Shown piece by piece: positions 1 through 5,089 of a DNA stretch of 5,089 bases. Below the pieces are notes generated by a model, which searched no databases, was not told the origin of the DNA, and worked only from the letters and a program-made list of their open reading frames with translations. The position numbers and the translations under genes were made by a program. Origin of the DNA: a bacterium (lineage in GTDB: Bacteria; Pseudomonadota; Alphaproteobacteria; Caulobacterales; Hyphomonadaceae); contig JAVBYB010000139.1 in the NCBI GenBank assembly GCA_030824255.1, forward strand, positions 1-5,089. The letters are read 5' to 3'. How positions within the stretch are numbered: position 1 is the first letter of the stretch; every line of letters begins with the position of its first letter.

Positions 1-1872
1 GCCGATTTCCGGGTCAGCCGTCAGGCCGTGGATCCACTTCTGGGCAGCTTCGAGCGACTCTTTCTCGACAGCGGCGATCTTGACCGTGCCGTCGTCCTCG
101 ACATTGATCTTCGCGCCCGTCTTTTCGACGATCTCGCGGATGACCTTGCCGCCTGTGCCGATGACGTCACGGATCTTGTCGACCGGGATCTTCATCGAGA
201 TCATCTTCGGAGCGTTCTCGGAGACTTCGGTGCGCGCACCGTCCATCGCCTTGTTCATCTCGTTGAGGATGTGGAGGCGGCCGCCATTCGCCTGGGCGAG
301 GGCCGTCTTCATGATGTCGAACGTGACGCTATCGATCTTTAGGTCCATCTGGAGCGAGGTGACGCCCACTTCCGTGCCGGCGACCTTGAAGTCCATGTCG
401 CCGAGGTGATCTTCATCACCCAGGATGTCGGAGAGGATGGCGATGCCATCGGCTTCCTTGATGAGGCCCATGGCGATGCCCGACACCGGACGGGTGATCG
501 GAACGCCGGCGTCCATCATGGCGAGGGACGAGCCGCACACGGTGGCCATCGAGGAGGAGCCGTTCGACTCCGTGATCTCGGACACGATGCGGAGCGTGTA
601 GGGGAAGTCGTCGCCTTTCGGGAGGACAGCTTTCACCGCGCGCCAGGCCAGCTTGCCGTGGCCGATTTCGCGACGGCCCGGGGAGCCGCCACGGCCGGTT
701 TCACCGACGGAGTAGGGAGGGAAGTTGTAGTGAAGGAGGAATTTCTCCTTCTTCGTGCCTTCGAGGCCGTCGATGTACTGCTCGTCTTCAGCGGTGCCGA
801 GCGTGGCGACGCAGAGGGCCTGCGTTTCGCCGCGCGTGAACAGCGCCGAGCCGTGCGTGCGCGGCAGGACGGACACGTGGGACTCGATCGCGCGGATGTC
901 GTCGGTCTTGCGGCCGTCGATGCGCACGCCGGTGCGGATGATGTCGCCGCGAACGACCTTGGCTTCGGCTTCCTTGAACTGTTCCTTGAAGACCAGTGCG
1001 TCAGCGCCGTTCGGGTTGGCTTCCGACTTCACGAGCGAGGCCTTGGCCTTCTCGCGCGCGGCGTTCACCGCGTCGTGGCGCTCGCCCTTGTCCTTGATCT
1101 TGTAGGCGGCGGAGAGATCCGCGCCAGCAATGTCCTGGATCGACTTGAGGAGGGCGGAGTGATCCGGGCTCTCGAATTCGAAGGGCTCCTTGGCGGCTTT
1201 TTCGGCGAGCTGGATGATCGCCTCGATGACAGCCTGGAAGCTCTCATGGCCGGCTTTCACGGCGCCGAGCATGACGTCTTCCGAAAGCTCCTTGGCTTCG
1301 GATTCGACCATCATCACGCCTTCGGTCGTGCCGGCGACGACGAGATCGAGCTGGAAGCCTTCCATCTGCTCGGCCGTCGGGTTGATGATGTAGGCGCCGT
1401 CCTTGTAGCCGACGCGGGCTGCCGCGATCGGGCCAGCGAATGGTGCGCCGGAGATGACGAGGGCTGCGGAGGCAGCGACCATGCCGACGATATCCGGATC
1501 GTTTTCCTGGTCGTAGGACAGCACGGTGACGGTGACCTGGACTTCGTTCTTGAAGCCGTCAGCGAACAGCGGGCGGATCGGACGGTCGATCAGGCGGGAG
1601 GTCAGCGTGTCTTTTTCGGTGGGACGGCCTTCGCGCTTGAAGAAGCCGCCGGGAATGCGGCCGGCAGCGTAGTAGCGCTCCTGATAGTTCACGGTGAGGG
1701 GGAAGAAGTCTTGGCCCTCTTTGGCTTTGCGCGCATAGACGACGGCGGCAAGAACGCTTGTCTCGCCATAGGTCGCCAGCACAGCGCCGTCAGCCTGGCG
1801 CGCGATGCGGCCGGTTTCCAGCGTGAGCGGACGGCCCGCCCAGTCGATCGTTACGCGTTTGATGTCAAACAT
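1..1872 (-). CDS. pnp: Polynucleotide phosphorylase (PNPase), C-terminus cut by window edge
   Basis: PNPase degrades RNA 3'-to-5' using phosphate, releasing nucleoside diphosphates, and is a core enzyme of mRNA decay. The reading frame stays open from ATG at 1872 to base 1, giving 624 residues of the usual ~700. The first RNase PH domain includes the FFKR loop (residues 77-80), equivalent to the FFRR RNA-binding loop of E. coli, and the [11 protein letters not shown] motif (93-103). A helical linker follows, then the catalytic second RNase PH domain with [12 protein letters not shown]. By comparison with E. coli D486/D492/K494, the catalytic residues are D488, D494 and K496. A KH domain with IGTGGK (GxxG at 572-575) is present; the S1 domain should lie beyond the window. 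The start MFDIKRV matches the family, although its Shine-Dalgarno is weak (AAGAGA about 8 nt upstream). It is downstream of rpsO, the common bacterial arrangement. A long plus-strand reading frame opposite it is a GC-driven shadow. Confidence 0.98.
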   Translation of the reverse strand, partial: MFDIKRVTIDWAGRPLTLETGRIARQADGAVLATYGETSVLAAVVYARKAKEGQDFFPLTVNYQERYYAAGRIPGGFFKREGRPTEKDTLTSRLIDRPIRPLFADGFKNEVQVTVTVLSYDQENDPDIVGMVAASAALVISGAPFAGPIAAARVGYKDGAYIINPTAEQMEGFQLDLVVAGTTEGVMMVESEAKELSEDVMLGAVKAGHESFQAVIEAIIQLAEKAAKEPFEFESPDHSALLKSIQDIAGADLSAAYKIKDKGERHDAVNAAREKAKASLVKSEANPNGADALVFKEQFKEAEAKVVRGDIIRTGVRIDGRKTDDIRAIESHVSVLPRTHGSALFTRGETQALCVATLGTAEDEQYIDGLEGTKKEKFLLHYNFPPYSVGETGRGGSPGRREIGHGKLAWRAVKAVLPKGDDFPYTLRIVSEITESNGSSSMATVCGSSLAMMDAGVPITRPVSGIAMGLIKEADGIAILSDILGDEDHLGDMDFKVAGTEVGVTSLQMDLKIDSVTFDIMKTALAQANGGRLHILNEMNKAMDGARTEVSENAPKMISMKIPVDKIRDVIGTGGKVIREIVEKTGAKINVEDDGTVKIAAVEKESLEAAQKWIHGLTADPEIG

Positions 1873-1895
1873 CTCAGATATCTCTTTCTCATACG

Positions 1896-1923
1896 AAAAC
1901 CGCCGGCCCCGGTGGGCCGGCGG
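1896..1923 (-). terminator. rpsO-pnp intergenic hairpin, terminator/attenuator-like
   Basis: A perfect 10-bp stem (1900-1909 with 1914-1923) closes a 4-nt loop, reading CCGCCGGCCC-ACCG-GGGCCGGCGG on the minus strand, followed at once by TTTT (1899-1896). It sits between the rpsO stop and the pnp start. In E. coli a partial terminator and an RNase III processing stem occupy this spacer and set the S15:PNPase ratio. Here a single compact stem is visible, so it may be a partial terminator, a 3' stabiliser for rpsO mRNA, or both. The U-tract is only four long, so incomplete termination is likely. AAAATA lies on the other flank, giving TATTTT on the plus strand, so the hairpin is roughly bidirectional. 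Confidence 0.7.
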
Positions 1924-1940
1924 GTATTTTGGGCCCCGCG

Positions 1941-2210
1941 CTAGCGGCGGAGCTCCAGCTCCTTGATGATGGCCTGGTAGCGGGCCTCGTCCCTCGACTT
2001 CAGATAGTCGAGCAACCGGCGGCGCTGCGAGACCATCTTGAGAAGGCCGCGGCGCGAGTGGTTGTCTTTCTTATGCTCTTTGAAGTGCCCGGTGAGGTAG
2101 TTGATCCGGTGGGTGAGGATCGCGACCTGGACTTCGGGGGAGCCCGTATCACCTTCGGTGCGGGCAAATTGCTTGATCAGGGAGGCTTTCGCCTCCGGCG
2201 TGATCGACAT
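1941..2210 (-). CDS. rpsO: 30S ribosomal protein S15
   Basis: S15 is a primary 16S rRNA-binding protein of the small-subunit platform and part of intersubunit bridge B4. The product is 89 residues, exactly the usual bacterial length. Family signatures are [11 protein letters not shown] (residues 20-30), the [15 protein letters not shown] rRNA-binding segment (42-56) and the C-terminal helix with RRRLLDYLK (63-71). The ATG at 2210 is chosen because AGGAG lies 7 nt upstream and the protein then begins MSITPEAK. An open extension upstream to 2363 overlaps truB and has no family support. The gene lies 37 bp after truB and 68 bp before pnp, so it is the middle gene of the operon. S15 commonly represses its own translation through mRNA structure in the leader; a short hairpin lies just upstream. 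Confidence 0.98.
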   Translation of the reverse strand: MSITPEAKASLIKQFARTEGDTGSPEVQVAILTHRINYLTGHFKEHKKDNHSRRGLLKMVSQRRRLLDYLKSRDEARYQAIIKELELRR

Positions 2211-2215
2211 CGGGT
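2211..2215 (-). other. No separate site; start-proximal spacer of the rpsO ribosome binding site
   Basis: The rpsO Shine-Dalgarno AGGAG lies immediately upstream of this spacer, at 2222-2218 on the minus strand, 7 nt before the ATG. It decides the rpsO start and follows the leader hairpin at 2230-2245 by only a few bases, so folding of the leader could affect ribosome access. Confidence 0.4.
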
Positions 2216-2229
2216 TGCTCCTGAATTCT

Positions 2230-2245
2230 AGCCGGATTTCCGGCT
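2230..2245 (-). promoter_or_regulatory. Small hairpin in the rpsO leader
   Basis: AGCCGG-AAAT-CCGGCT forms a perfect 6-bp stem with a 4-nt loop in the 37-bp spacer between the truB stop and the rpsO Shine-Dalgarno. It sits where S15 autoregulatory structures occur in other bacteria, but the sequence alone does not show S15 binding. It could equally be a minor processing or pausing hairpin. Confidence 0.4.
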
Positions 2246-2247
2246 GA

Positions 2248-3210
2248 CTATTGGTTGAACACGCGGACGGGCAGGAACCTGCCAGCCCGGACTTCACCCA
2301 GGGCGACGCCGAGTTGTTCTTCGCCCACCGTCTCGGTCGCGAGGCAAATGCGGGACGCATCATCCCCGTTCACTTGACGAGGACGGCGCATCTCCCGAAA
2401 CGCCTCGACCTGATGGGGCAGAAGTACGATCTCTCGGCCCTGCCTGAGCCTGGACGCCTCTTCCCCGGTGATGGCCAGCGCCGGGATGTCGTCCAGCGCG
2501 GTCTCGAGAGGGACAAGGGTGTCGTCCAGCGCGGCCTTATCGCTCATTCCCTCCAGAATTGAAAGGGTGATTGCCGCATCCTCGGCAAAAGCGCCGACGC
2601 GGGTGCGGCGCAGGGCGGCGACATGGCCCTCCGCGCCGAGGGCGGCGGCGATATCGCGGACCAGAGCCCTGATATAAAAGCCTTTTCCGCAGGTGACGGC
2701 GATCACGGCGAGGCCGGGGGAGGGGCAGTCCAGCAGGGCGGCCTTGTAGAGATTTACCTTGCGCGAACTAAGCTCGACCGTCTCGCCGTCGCGGGCGAGG
2801 TCGTAGGCGCGCTCGCCATTGACCTTGATGGCCGAGTAGATCGGGGGGACCTGGTCGATCTCGCCGATGAAGGTCGGCAGGATGGCTTCGATGGCGTCCC
2901 GGCCCGGGCGGACGTCGGACTCGGCGGTGATGGCGCCTTCGCGGTCCTGCGTGGTGGTGGAGGCGCCCCAGCGGATCGTGAAGACATAATCCTTGTCCGC
3001 TTCCATGACGTAGCCGACCGTCTTGGTGGCTTCGCCGAAGGCCAGAGGCAGGATGCCCGAGGCAAGCGGATCGAGCGTGCCGCCATGGCCGGCCTTCTGG
3101 GCATTGAAGATGCGGCGGCAGATGCCGACGGCCTGCGTGGACGTGATGCCTTCGGGCTTGTCGAGGATCAGCCAGCCGTGGACGGGCTCGCCCTTCTTCT
3201 TGCGGGACAT
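2248..3210 (-). CDS. truB: tRNA pseudouridine(55) synthase TruB
   Basis: TruB isomerises U55 to pseudouridine in the T-loop of elongator tRNAs and acts as a tRNA folding chaperone. The 320-residue product shows the full family set: [14 protein letters not shown] (residues 11-24), the catalytic-Asp motif [12 protein letters not shown] with D47, the KDY motif with Y75, [15 protein letters not shown] (122-136), [15 protein letters not shown] (174-188) with the conserved R181, and RRTRVGAF (201-208). The C-terminal part is the small PUA-like TruB domain, ending RFLPVRVFN. The frame stays open to 3549, but the ATG at 3210 is preferred: GGAG lies 10 nt upstream, the product then starts [13 protein letters not shown] as in relatives, and the extra 113 residues resemble no TruB. 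It ends 37 bp before rpsO. No rbfA lies directly upstream. Confidence 0.97.
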   Translation of the reverse strand: MSRKKKGEPVHGWLILDKPEGITSTQAVGICRRIFNAQKAGHGGTLDPLASGILPLAFGEATKTVGYVMEADKDYVFTIRWGASTTTQDREGAITAESDVRPGRDAIEAILPTFIGEIDQVPPIYSAIKVNGERAYDLARDGETVELSSRKVNLYKAALLDCPSPGLAVIAVTCGKGFYIRALVRDIAAALGAEGHVAALRRTRVGAFAEDAAITLSILEGMSDKAALDDTLVPLETALDDIPALAITGEEASRLRQGREIVLLPHQVEAFREMRRPRQVNGDDASRICLATETVGEEQLGVALGEVRAGRFLPVRVFNQ

Positions 3211-3275
3211 GGTCGTGTTGCTCCAGGCGCCGTGGCGGGATCGAACCGTCAGCGGGTCGAGTGTCATGTTTGTTG

Positions 3276-3301
3276 GCGTCGATGTCCGAGGACTTCGACG
3301 C
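3276..3301. repeat. 26-nt dyad in the truB leader
   Basis: GCGTCGA (3276-3282) and TCGACGC (3295-3301) are perfect inverted arms. Inside them a T-T mismatch is followed by a second inverted pair, GTCC/GGAC (3284-3287 with 3290-3293). As RNA it folds into a 7-bp stem, one mismatch, then 3-4 bp with a tiny loop. As DNA it is a near-symmetric site. It lies about 65 bp upstream of the truB start, just downstream of a weak candidate promoter. It could be a 5' end stem-loop or an operator; neither can be decided here. Confidence 0.55.
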
Positions 3302-3309
3302 AAGCGCGC

Positions 3310-3338
3310 GGAGTAGGCCTGGCGGGGCGCGTGGTCAA
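3310..3338 (-). promoter_or_regulatory. Weak candidate promoter for truB-rpsO-pnp
   Basis: On the minus strand TTGACC (3338-3333) is followed after 17 nt by TACTCC (3315-3310). The -35 is good and the spacing ideal, but the -10 matches only its first two positions, which is common though weak in GC-rich alphaproteobacteria. The position suits the context: a promoter for truB is expected downstream of the terminator-like hairpin at 3367-3397. Predicted transcription would begin near 3303, beside the dyad. Confidence 0.25.
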
Positions 3339-3366
3339 CGGCGGCGTCCACAAACATCAGATGCGC

Positions 3367-3397
3367 AAAAAGCTCCACGACACGCCGGTGTCTGGAG
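3367..3397 (-). terminator. Intrinsic terminator pointing towards truB
   Basis: On the minus strand CTCCA-GACAC-CGGC-GTGTC-G-TGGAG forms a 10-bp stem with a tetraloop and one bulged base, followed by C and TTTTT (3371-3367). This is a textbook Rho-independent layout. It would stop minus-strand transcripts about 155 bp before truB. No protein gene is recognised upstream of it on this strand, so it closes either an unrecognised RNA or a long truB leader. Confidence 0.6.
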
Positions 3398-3430
3398 GTT
3401 CGCTGTCGGTCTGGCCCGAAGTGGAGGGCC

Positions 3431-3516
3431 GGGGACGCGGGATGCCCCGCGTGGTTGGCGTCGCCATTGCTGGCGCTACCGGTAGGAAAAACAGGTCTCG
3501 CGGTTCCCGCGTCCCC
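3431..3516. repeat. Long-range 11-nt inverted repeat competing with local hairpins
   Basis: GGGGACGCGGG (3431-3441) is the exact reverse complement of CCCGCGTCCCC (3506-3516), with 64 nt between. The left arm can instead close a local 7-bp hairpin (ACGCGGG 3435-3441 with CCCGCGT 3446-3452, loop ATGC). The right arm overlaps one side of the terminator-like hairpin at 3487-3519. The two states exclude each other in a single transcript. A perfect palindrome, CTACCGGTAG (3476-3485), lies inside. Confidence 0.5.
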
Positions 3517-3519
3517 TGT
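3487..3519 (-). terminator. Second terminator-like hairpin, minus strand
   Basis: On the minus strand ACAGG and CCTGT (outer 5 bp) enclose a 3x3 internal loop and an inner CGCGG-GAA-CCGCG stem. The outer arm ends directly in a U-run (the last paired base plus 3490-3487). The internal loop makes it weaker than the terminator 90 bp further on. With that one it forms a tandem pair in the same orientation. Confidence 0.45.
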
Positions 3520-4064
3520 GCAGGTCGTTGGTCGGCAGCCTCGCGACAACGGCTTCTTTCGTCCGTCGCATTACCCTGCGCCACCGGCGTGCAGGCCATG
3601 GATGTTCAGCCCATGGTCCTCGCGACGCTATCCTGCGGGCCGTGCCGGGGTTGAACCGGATCGTCGTCCCGCGGGATCTGCGTACTCCCGCATTGGTCGA
3701 GCTCTATTCAAGTTAGCCCGACAATTCTGCTGAGGCTCTTCACGCTCGCCCTGCATCCACCCCGCGCCGCGAACAGTGTACAGCTGCCCTCCTGCGGGAT
3801 CGACACGCAGAGACTAACCCGGCTGCGGACCCGGCCGAATCTGGACGTGTCCGTCCCCCAATTTTTTCGGCTTGTGCCTTGAAACGTCGGGGGAAGATTG
3901 TGTCAGACCTGTCGGAATCCGGATGCGTGTTTCCCCCGCTTTGCAATCCGGGGTTGTGGCGGCGCCGGCCCGCCCGCCTGGCTTCGCGGGGGCGGGGCCG
4001 ACGCCATGGCGCGGCGGGACGGCTTGGCCTAACACTGTGCGCGCAATCATTCGCGAGGTTTGCC
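3520..4064. other. Intergenic stretch without a recognisable gene
   Basis: None of the six frames gives a protein with recognisable family motifs, and the short open frames look like products of high GC. I looked for tRNA, tmRNA, RNase P RNA, SRP RNA and common riboswitch cores and recognised none. What is present is small-scale structure: a bulged stem around paired CCATGG sites (3594-3619), CCGG-7 nt-CCGG (3645-3659), and GCGGGA/TCCCGC (3671-3676 with 3686-3691) beside the palindrome TCCCGCGGGA (3667-3676). Further right are CTGCG/CGCAG (3792-3810) and T6 (3862-3867) without a good stem before it. The last ~180 bp should contain the promoter and leader of the plus-strand gene, but no convincing -35/-10 pair is visible. 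The stretch could encode a minus-strand RNA ending at the terminators to its left. Confidence 0.5.
3965..3999 (+). promoter_or_regulatory. GC-rich stem in the leader of the ACT-domain gene
   Basis: CGGCCC-GCCC (3965-3974) pairs with GGGC-GGGGCCG (3989-3999) over 10 bp with one bulged G (3993). It sits 65 bp before the start codon and has no U-tract, so it is not a terminator. It may simply reflect GC-rich sequence; no riboswitch class was recognised. Confidence 0.3.
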
Positions 4065-4574
4065 ATGGCGTTGTTGGTTCTGAGTGTTGTCGGCAGCGAC
4101 CGGCCCGGCCTGACGAAGGCGGTGGCGGCGGCTGTGCTGTCTGCGGGCGGCAACTGGCTGGAGAGCCACCTGTCGCGCCTCGGCGGGCTTTATGTCGGCT
4201 CGGTTCTGGTGGAGCTGGCCGATGGCAAGGCCGAGGCGTTGCGCGCCAATGTGGCGGCGATCGACGCGCAGGGCCTTGAAGTGCGCATCGCGCCGGCGGG
4301 GACGCGCGATGACGTGGCGGGCGAGACGCTGGCGTTCACGCTGGTGGGGCAGGACCGGCCCGGCATCGTCAACCAGGTGACGGCGGCCCTGGCCACACTC
4401 GGCGCCAATATCGAGACGTTCGAGACATGGCTGAGCGCCGAGGCGCACGCGGGCGGCCAGCTGTTCCACATGGCGGCCAACCTGCGCCTGCCGACGGGGC
4501 TTGAGGCGGGCAAGGTGCAGGCCGCGCTTGAGGCGATCTCGGGCGAGATCATGGTGGATGTGGCGGTGGGGTAG
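4065..4574 (+). CDS. Tandem ACT-domain protein, GcvR-like
   Basis: The 169-residue product consists of two ACT domains, small folds that usually bind amino acids. The first begins LVLSVVGSDRPGLTKAV (DRPG at residues 12-15) and the second LAFTLVGQDRPGIVNQV (DRPG at 97-100). Size and layout match the GcvR family; E. coli GcvR binds GcvA and represses the glycine cleavage operon. In alphaproteobacteria the partner and ligand are not established, and neither gcvA nor gcv genes are visible here, so the function is given only at family level. No DNA-binding domain, signal peptide or membrane segment is seen; it should be cytosolic. The ATG at 4065 is chosen because GAGG lies 6 nt upstream and the ACT fold starts at once. 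The open frame reaches back to 3879, but that part looks non-coding. The GIY-YIG gene follows after 35 bp. Confidence 0.9.
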   Translation: MALLVLSVVGSDRPGLTKAVAAAVLSAGGNWLESHLSRLGGLYVGSVLVELADGKAEALRANVAAIDAQGLEVRIAPAGTRDDVAGETLAFTLVGQDRPGIVNQVTAALATLGANIETFETWLSAEAHAGGQLFHMAANLRLPTGLEAGKVQAALEAISGEIMVDVAVG

Positions 4575-4609
4575 GGCGGTGACTGTAACCATGCCTGTTG
4601 GGGGACGGC

Positions 4610-4918
4610 ATGAGCTTCTGGGTCTACATCCTCGCCAGCGAACGCAACGGCACGCTCTATACGGGGCATACGGACGATCTGCCGAAGCGCGTGTGGCAGA
4701 ATCGCGAGGAACTGAAGCCGGGCTTCACGGCCAAGTATCATGTGCACAGGCTGGTCTGGGCCGAGCCCTGTCCCACACGCGACGAGGCGAAGGTGCGCGA
4801 AGCCCGTATCAAGCGGTGGAGGCGCGCGTGGAAGCTTCGGCTGATCGAGAGCGTCAATCCGGACTGGAATGATCTCTATCTTACCATGCAGACCTGGTAT
4901 TCGCGGGACGCCGTTTGA
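4610..4918 (+). CDS. GIY-YIG nuclease-like protein (UPF0213/YhbQ type)
   Basis: The 102-residue product is a single GIY-YIG domain of the small stand-alone class. It shows WVYIL (residues 4-8, the GIY strand), LYTGHT (16-21, the YIG strand), the conserved Arg in DLPKRV (R27) and the conserved Glu in REARIKRW (E64), so the metal-binding and catalytic residues look intact. Relatives are often annotated as putative endonucleases; the cellular substrate is unknown, and DNA-end processing or repair is inference. No further DNA-binding domain is present. The ATG at 4610 has GGGGGA just upstream; a TTG at 4598 in the same frame would add four residues and is less likely. It starts 35 bp after the ACT-domain gene on the same strand, so co-transcription is probable. 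Such genes are often scattered and poorly conserved in position, so a functional link with its neighbour is not implied. Confidence 0.9.
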   Translation: MSFWVYILASERNGTLYTGHTDDLPKRVWQNREELKPGFTAKYHVHRLVWAEPCPTRDEAKVREARIKRWRRAWKLRLIESVNPDWNDLYLTMQTWYSRDAV

Positions 4919-4930
4919 CGGGGGCCGTCA
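4916..4930 (+). other. Short stem at the end of the GIY-YIG gene
   Basis: TGACGG-GGG-CCGTCA gives a 6-bp stem with a 3-nt loop that includes the stop codon. No U-run follows, so it is not a classical terminator; it may slow 3' exonucleases or be chance. Confidence 0.3.
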
Positions 4931-4966
4931 GTAGACCCCGCCGCATGACCACCCGCGTGTCTGGAA

Positions 4967-4983
4967 GCGTGCATCTTGCACGC
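4967..4983. repeat. Perfect 7-bp hairpin next to the REP-like unit
   Basis: GCGTGCA-TCT-TGCACGC is a perfect inverted repeat with a 3-nt loop, 50 bp after the GIY-YIG stop and only two bases before the next hairpin (4986-5003). Together they could act as the transcript 3' end even without a U-tract. Confidence 0.5.
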
Positions 4984-4985
4984 GT

Positions 4986-5089
4986 CCCCGGCGAAGGCCG
5001 GGGTCCAGCCATTTTCAGGAGCCGCGCAAAGGGCGTCGAAAGACTCTGGAGCGCTACGCGCACGTCTTACTGGGACTGGACCCCGGCCT
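4986..5089. repeat. REP-like inverted pair, second unit cut by window end
   Basis: CCCCGGC (4986-4992) and GCCGGGG (4997-5003) form a 7-bp hairpin that continues into TCCAG. The 14 bases at 4995-5008 recur as an exact reverse complement at 5076-5089, where the window ends. Two palindromic units facing each other with a ~67-bp spacer resemble REP pairs (REPIN-like). Similar CCCCGGC-type intergenic palindromes are frequent in GC-rich alphaproteobacteria. No transposase is visible. Copy number cannot be judged from one window. Confidence 0.55.

Noticed and set aside
406..1944. Plus-strand open frame of 512 codons
   Set aside because: It lies entirely antisense to pnp and the end of rpsO, has no recognisable motifs, and is explained by the GC-rich third positions of the real minus-strand genes.
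2211..2363. N-terminal extension of S15
   Set aside because: It overlaps the end of truB, while the ATG at 2210 gives the exact family length of 89 residues with a strong Shine-Dalgarno.
3233..3250. tRNA T-arm-like sequence on the minus strand (GGTTCGATCCCG)
   Set aside because: The loop fits, but the stem has a mismatch, no CCA follows, and no matching acceptor, D or anticodon arms are found upstream.
3211..3549. N-terminal extension of TruB by 113 residues
   Set aside because: The ATG at 3210 has a Shine-Dalgarno and gives a family-typical N-terminus. The extension has no family match and runs through the terminator-like hairpins.
3357..3599. Minus-strand 80-codon open frame
   Set aside because: Its 3' end runs through the terminator stem, it lacks recognisable motifs, and its composition looks like random GC-rich translation.
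3645..3659. Second T-arm-like hairpin on the minus strand (CCGG-TTCAACC-CCGG)
   Set aside because: The 7-nt loop fits the T-loop consensus, but no cloverleaf, no CCA and no tmRNA tag coding sequence could be found around it.
3826..3867. Possible plus-strand terminator before T6
   Set aside because: The stem (CGGAC/GTCCG with an irregular interior) is separated from the T-run by eight bases, so it is not a convincing intrinsic terminator.
3879..4064. Upstream extension of the ACT-domain gene
   Set aside because: The ACT fold begins directly at the ATG at 4065, which has a good Shine-Dalgarno. The extension contains a GC hairpin and no conserved protein features.
1..5089. CRISPR array, insertion sequence or prophage element
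   Set aside because: No regularly spaced direct repeats, transposase, integrase or phage genes are visible in the window.

Overview
The window carries a translation and RNA-decay operon on the minus strand and two small genes on the plus strand, pointing away from each other across a gap of about 850 bp. High GC content, the C-terminal TruB ending RVFN, the alphaproteobacterial type of PNPase and S15 sequence, and GC-rich inverted repeats of the CCCCGGC...GCCGGGG type suggest an alphaproteobacterium. Genus and family cannot be fixed from the sequence alone.

Minus strand (right to left): truB (tRNA pseudouridine-55 synthase, 320 aa), rpsO (ribosomal protein S15, 89 aa) and pnp (polynucleotide phosphorylase, first 624 residues; the C-terminal S1 domain lies outside the window). 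The spacers are 37 and 68 bp, and each contains a hairpin. This is the widely conserved truB-rpsO-pnp order, which links tRNA modification, 30S assembly and mRNA turnover. In many proteobacteria rbfA directly precedes truB. It does not here, so the block appears to have its own promoter.

Positions 3211-4064 hold no recognisable gene but a good deal of secondary structure. There is a 26-nt dyad just upstream of truB, two minus-strand hairpins followed by U-tracts that look like intrinsic terminators, an 11-nt inverted repeat that competes with one of them, and a GC-rich stem in front of the plus-strand gene. The terminators imply a minus-strand transcript that begins upstream of them and ends before truB: either a non-coding RNA, or a long attenuated truB leader.

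Plus strand: a 169-aa protein with two ACT domains resembling GcvR, then, 35 bp later, a 102-aa GIY-YIG nuclease-like protein, probably co-transcribed. After it come a short hairpin and a pair of REP-like inverted units, the second cut by the window end. The genes are ordinary; the intergenic structure is the part worth a second look.
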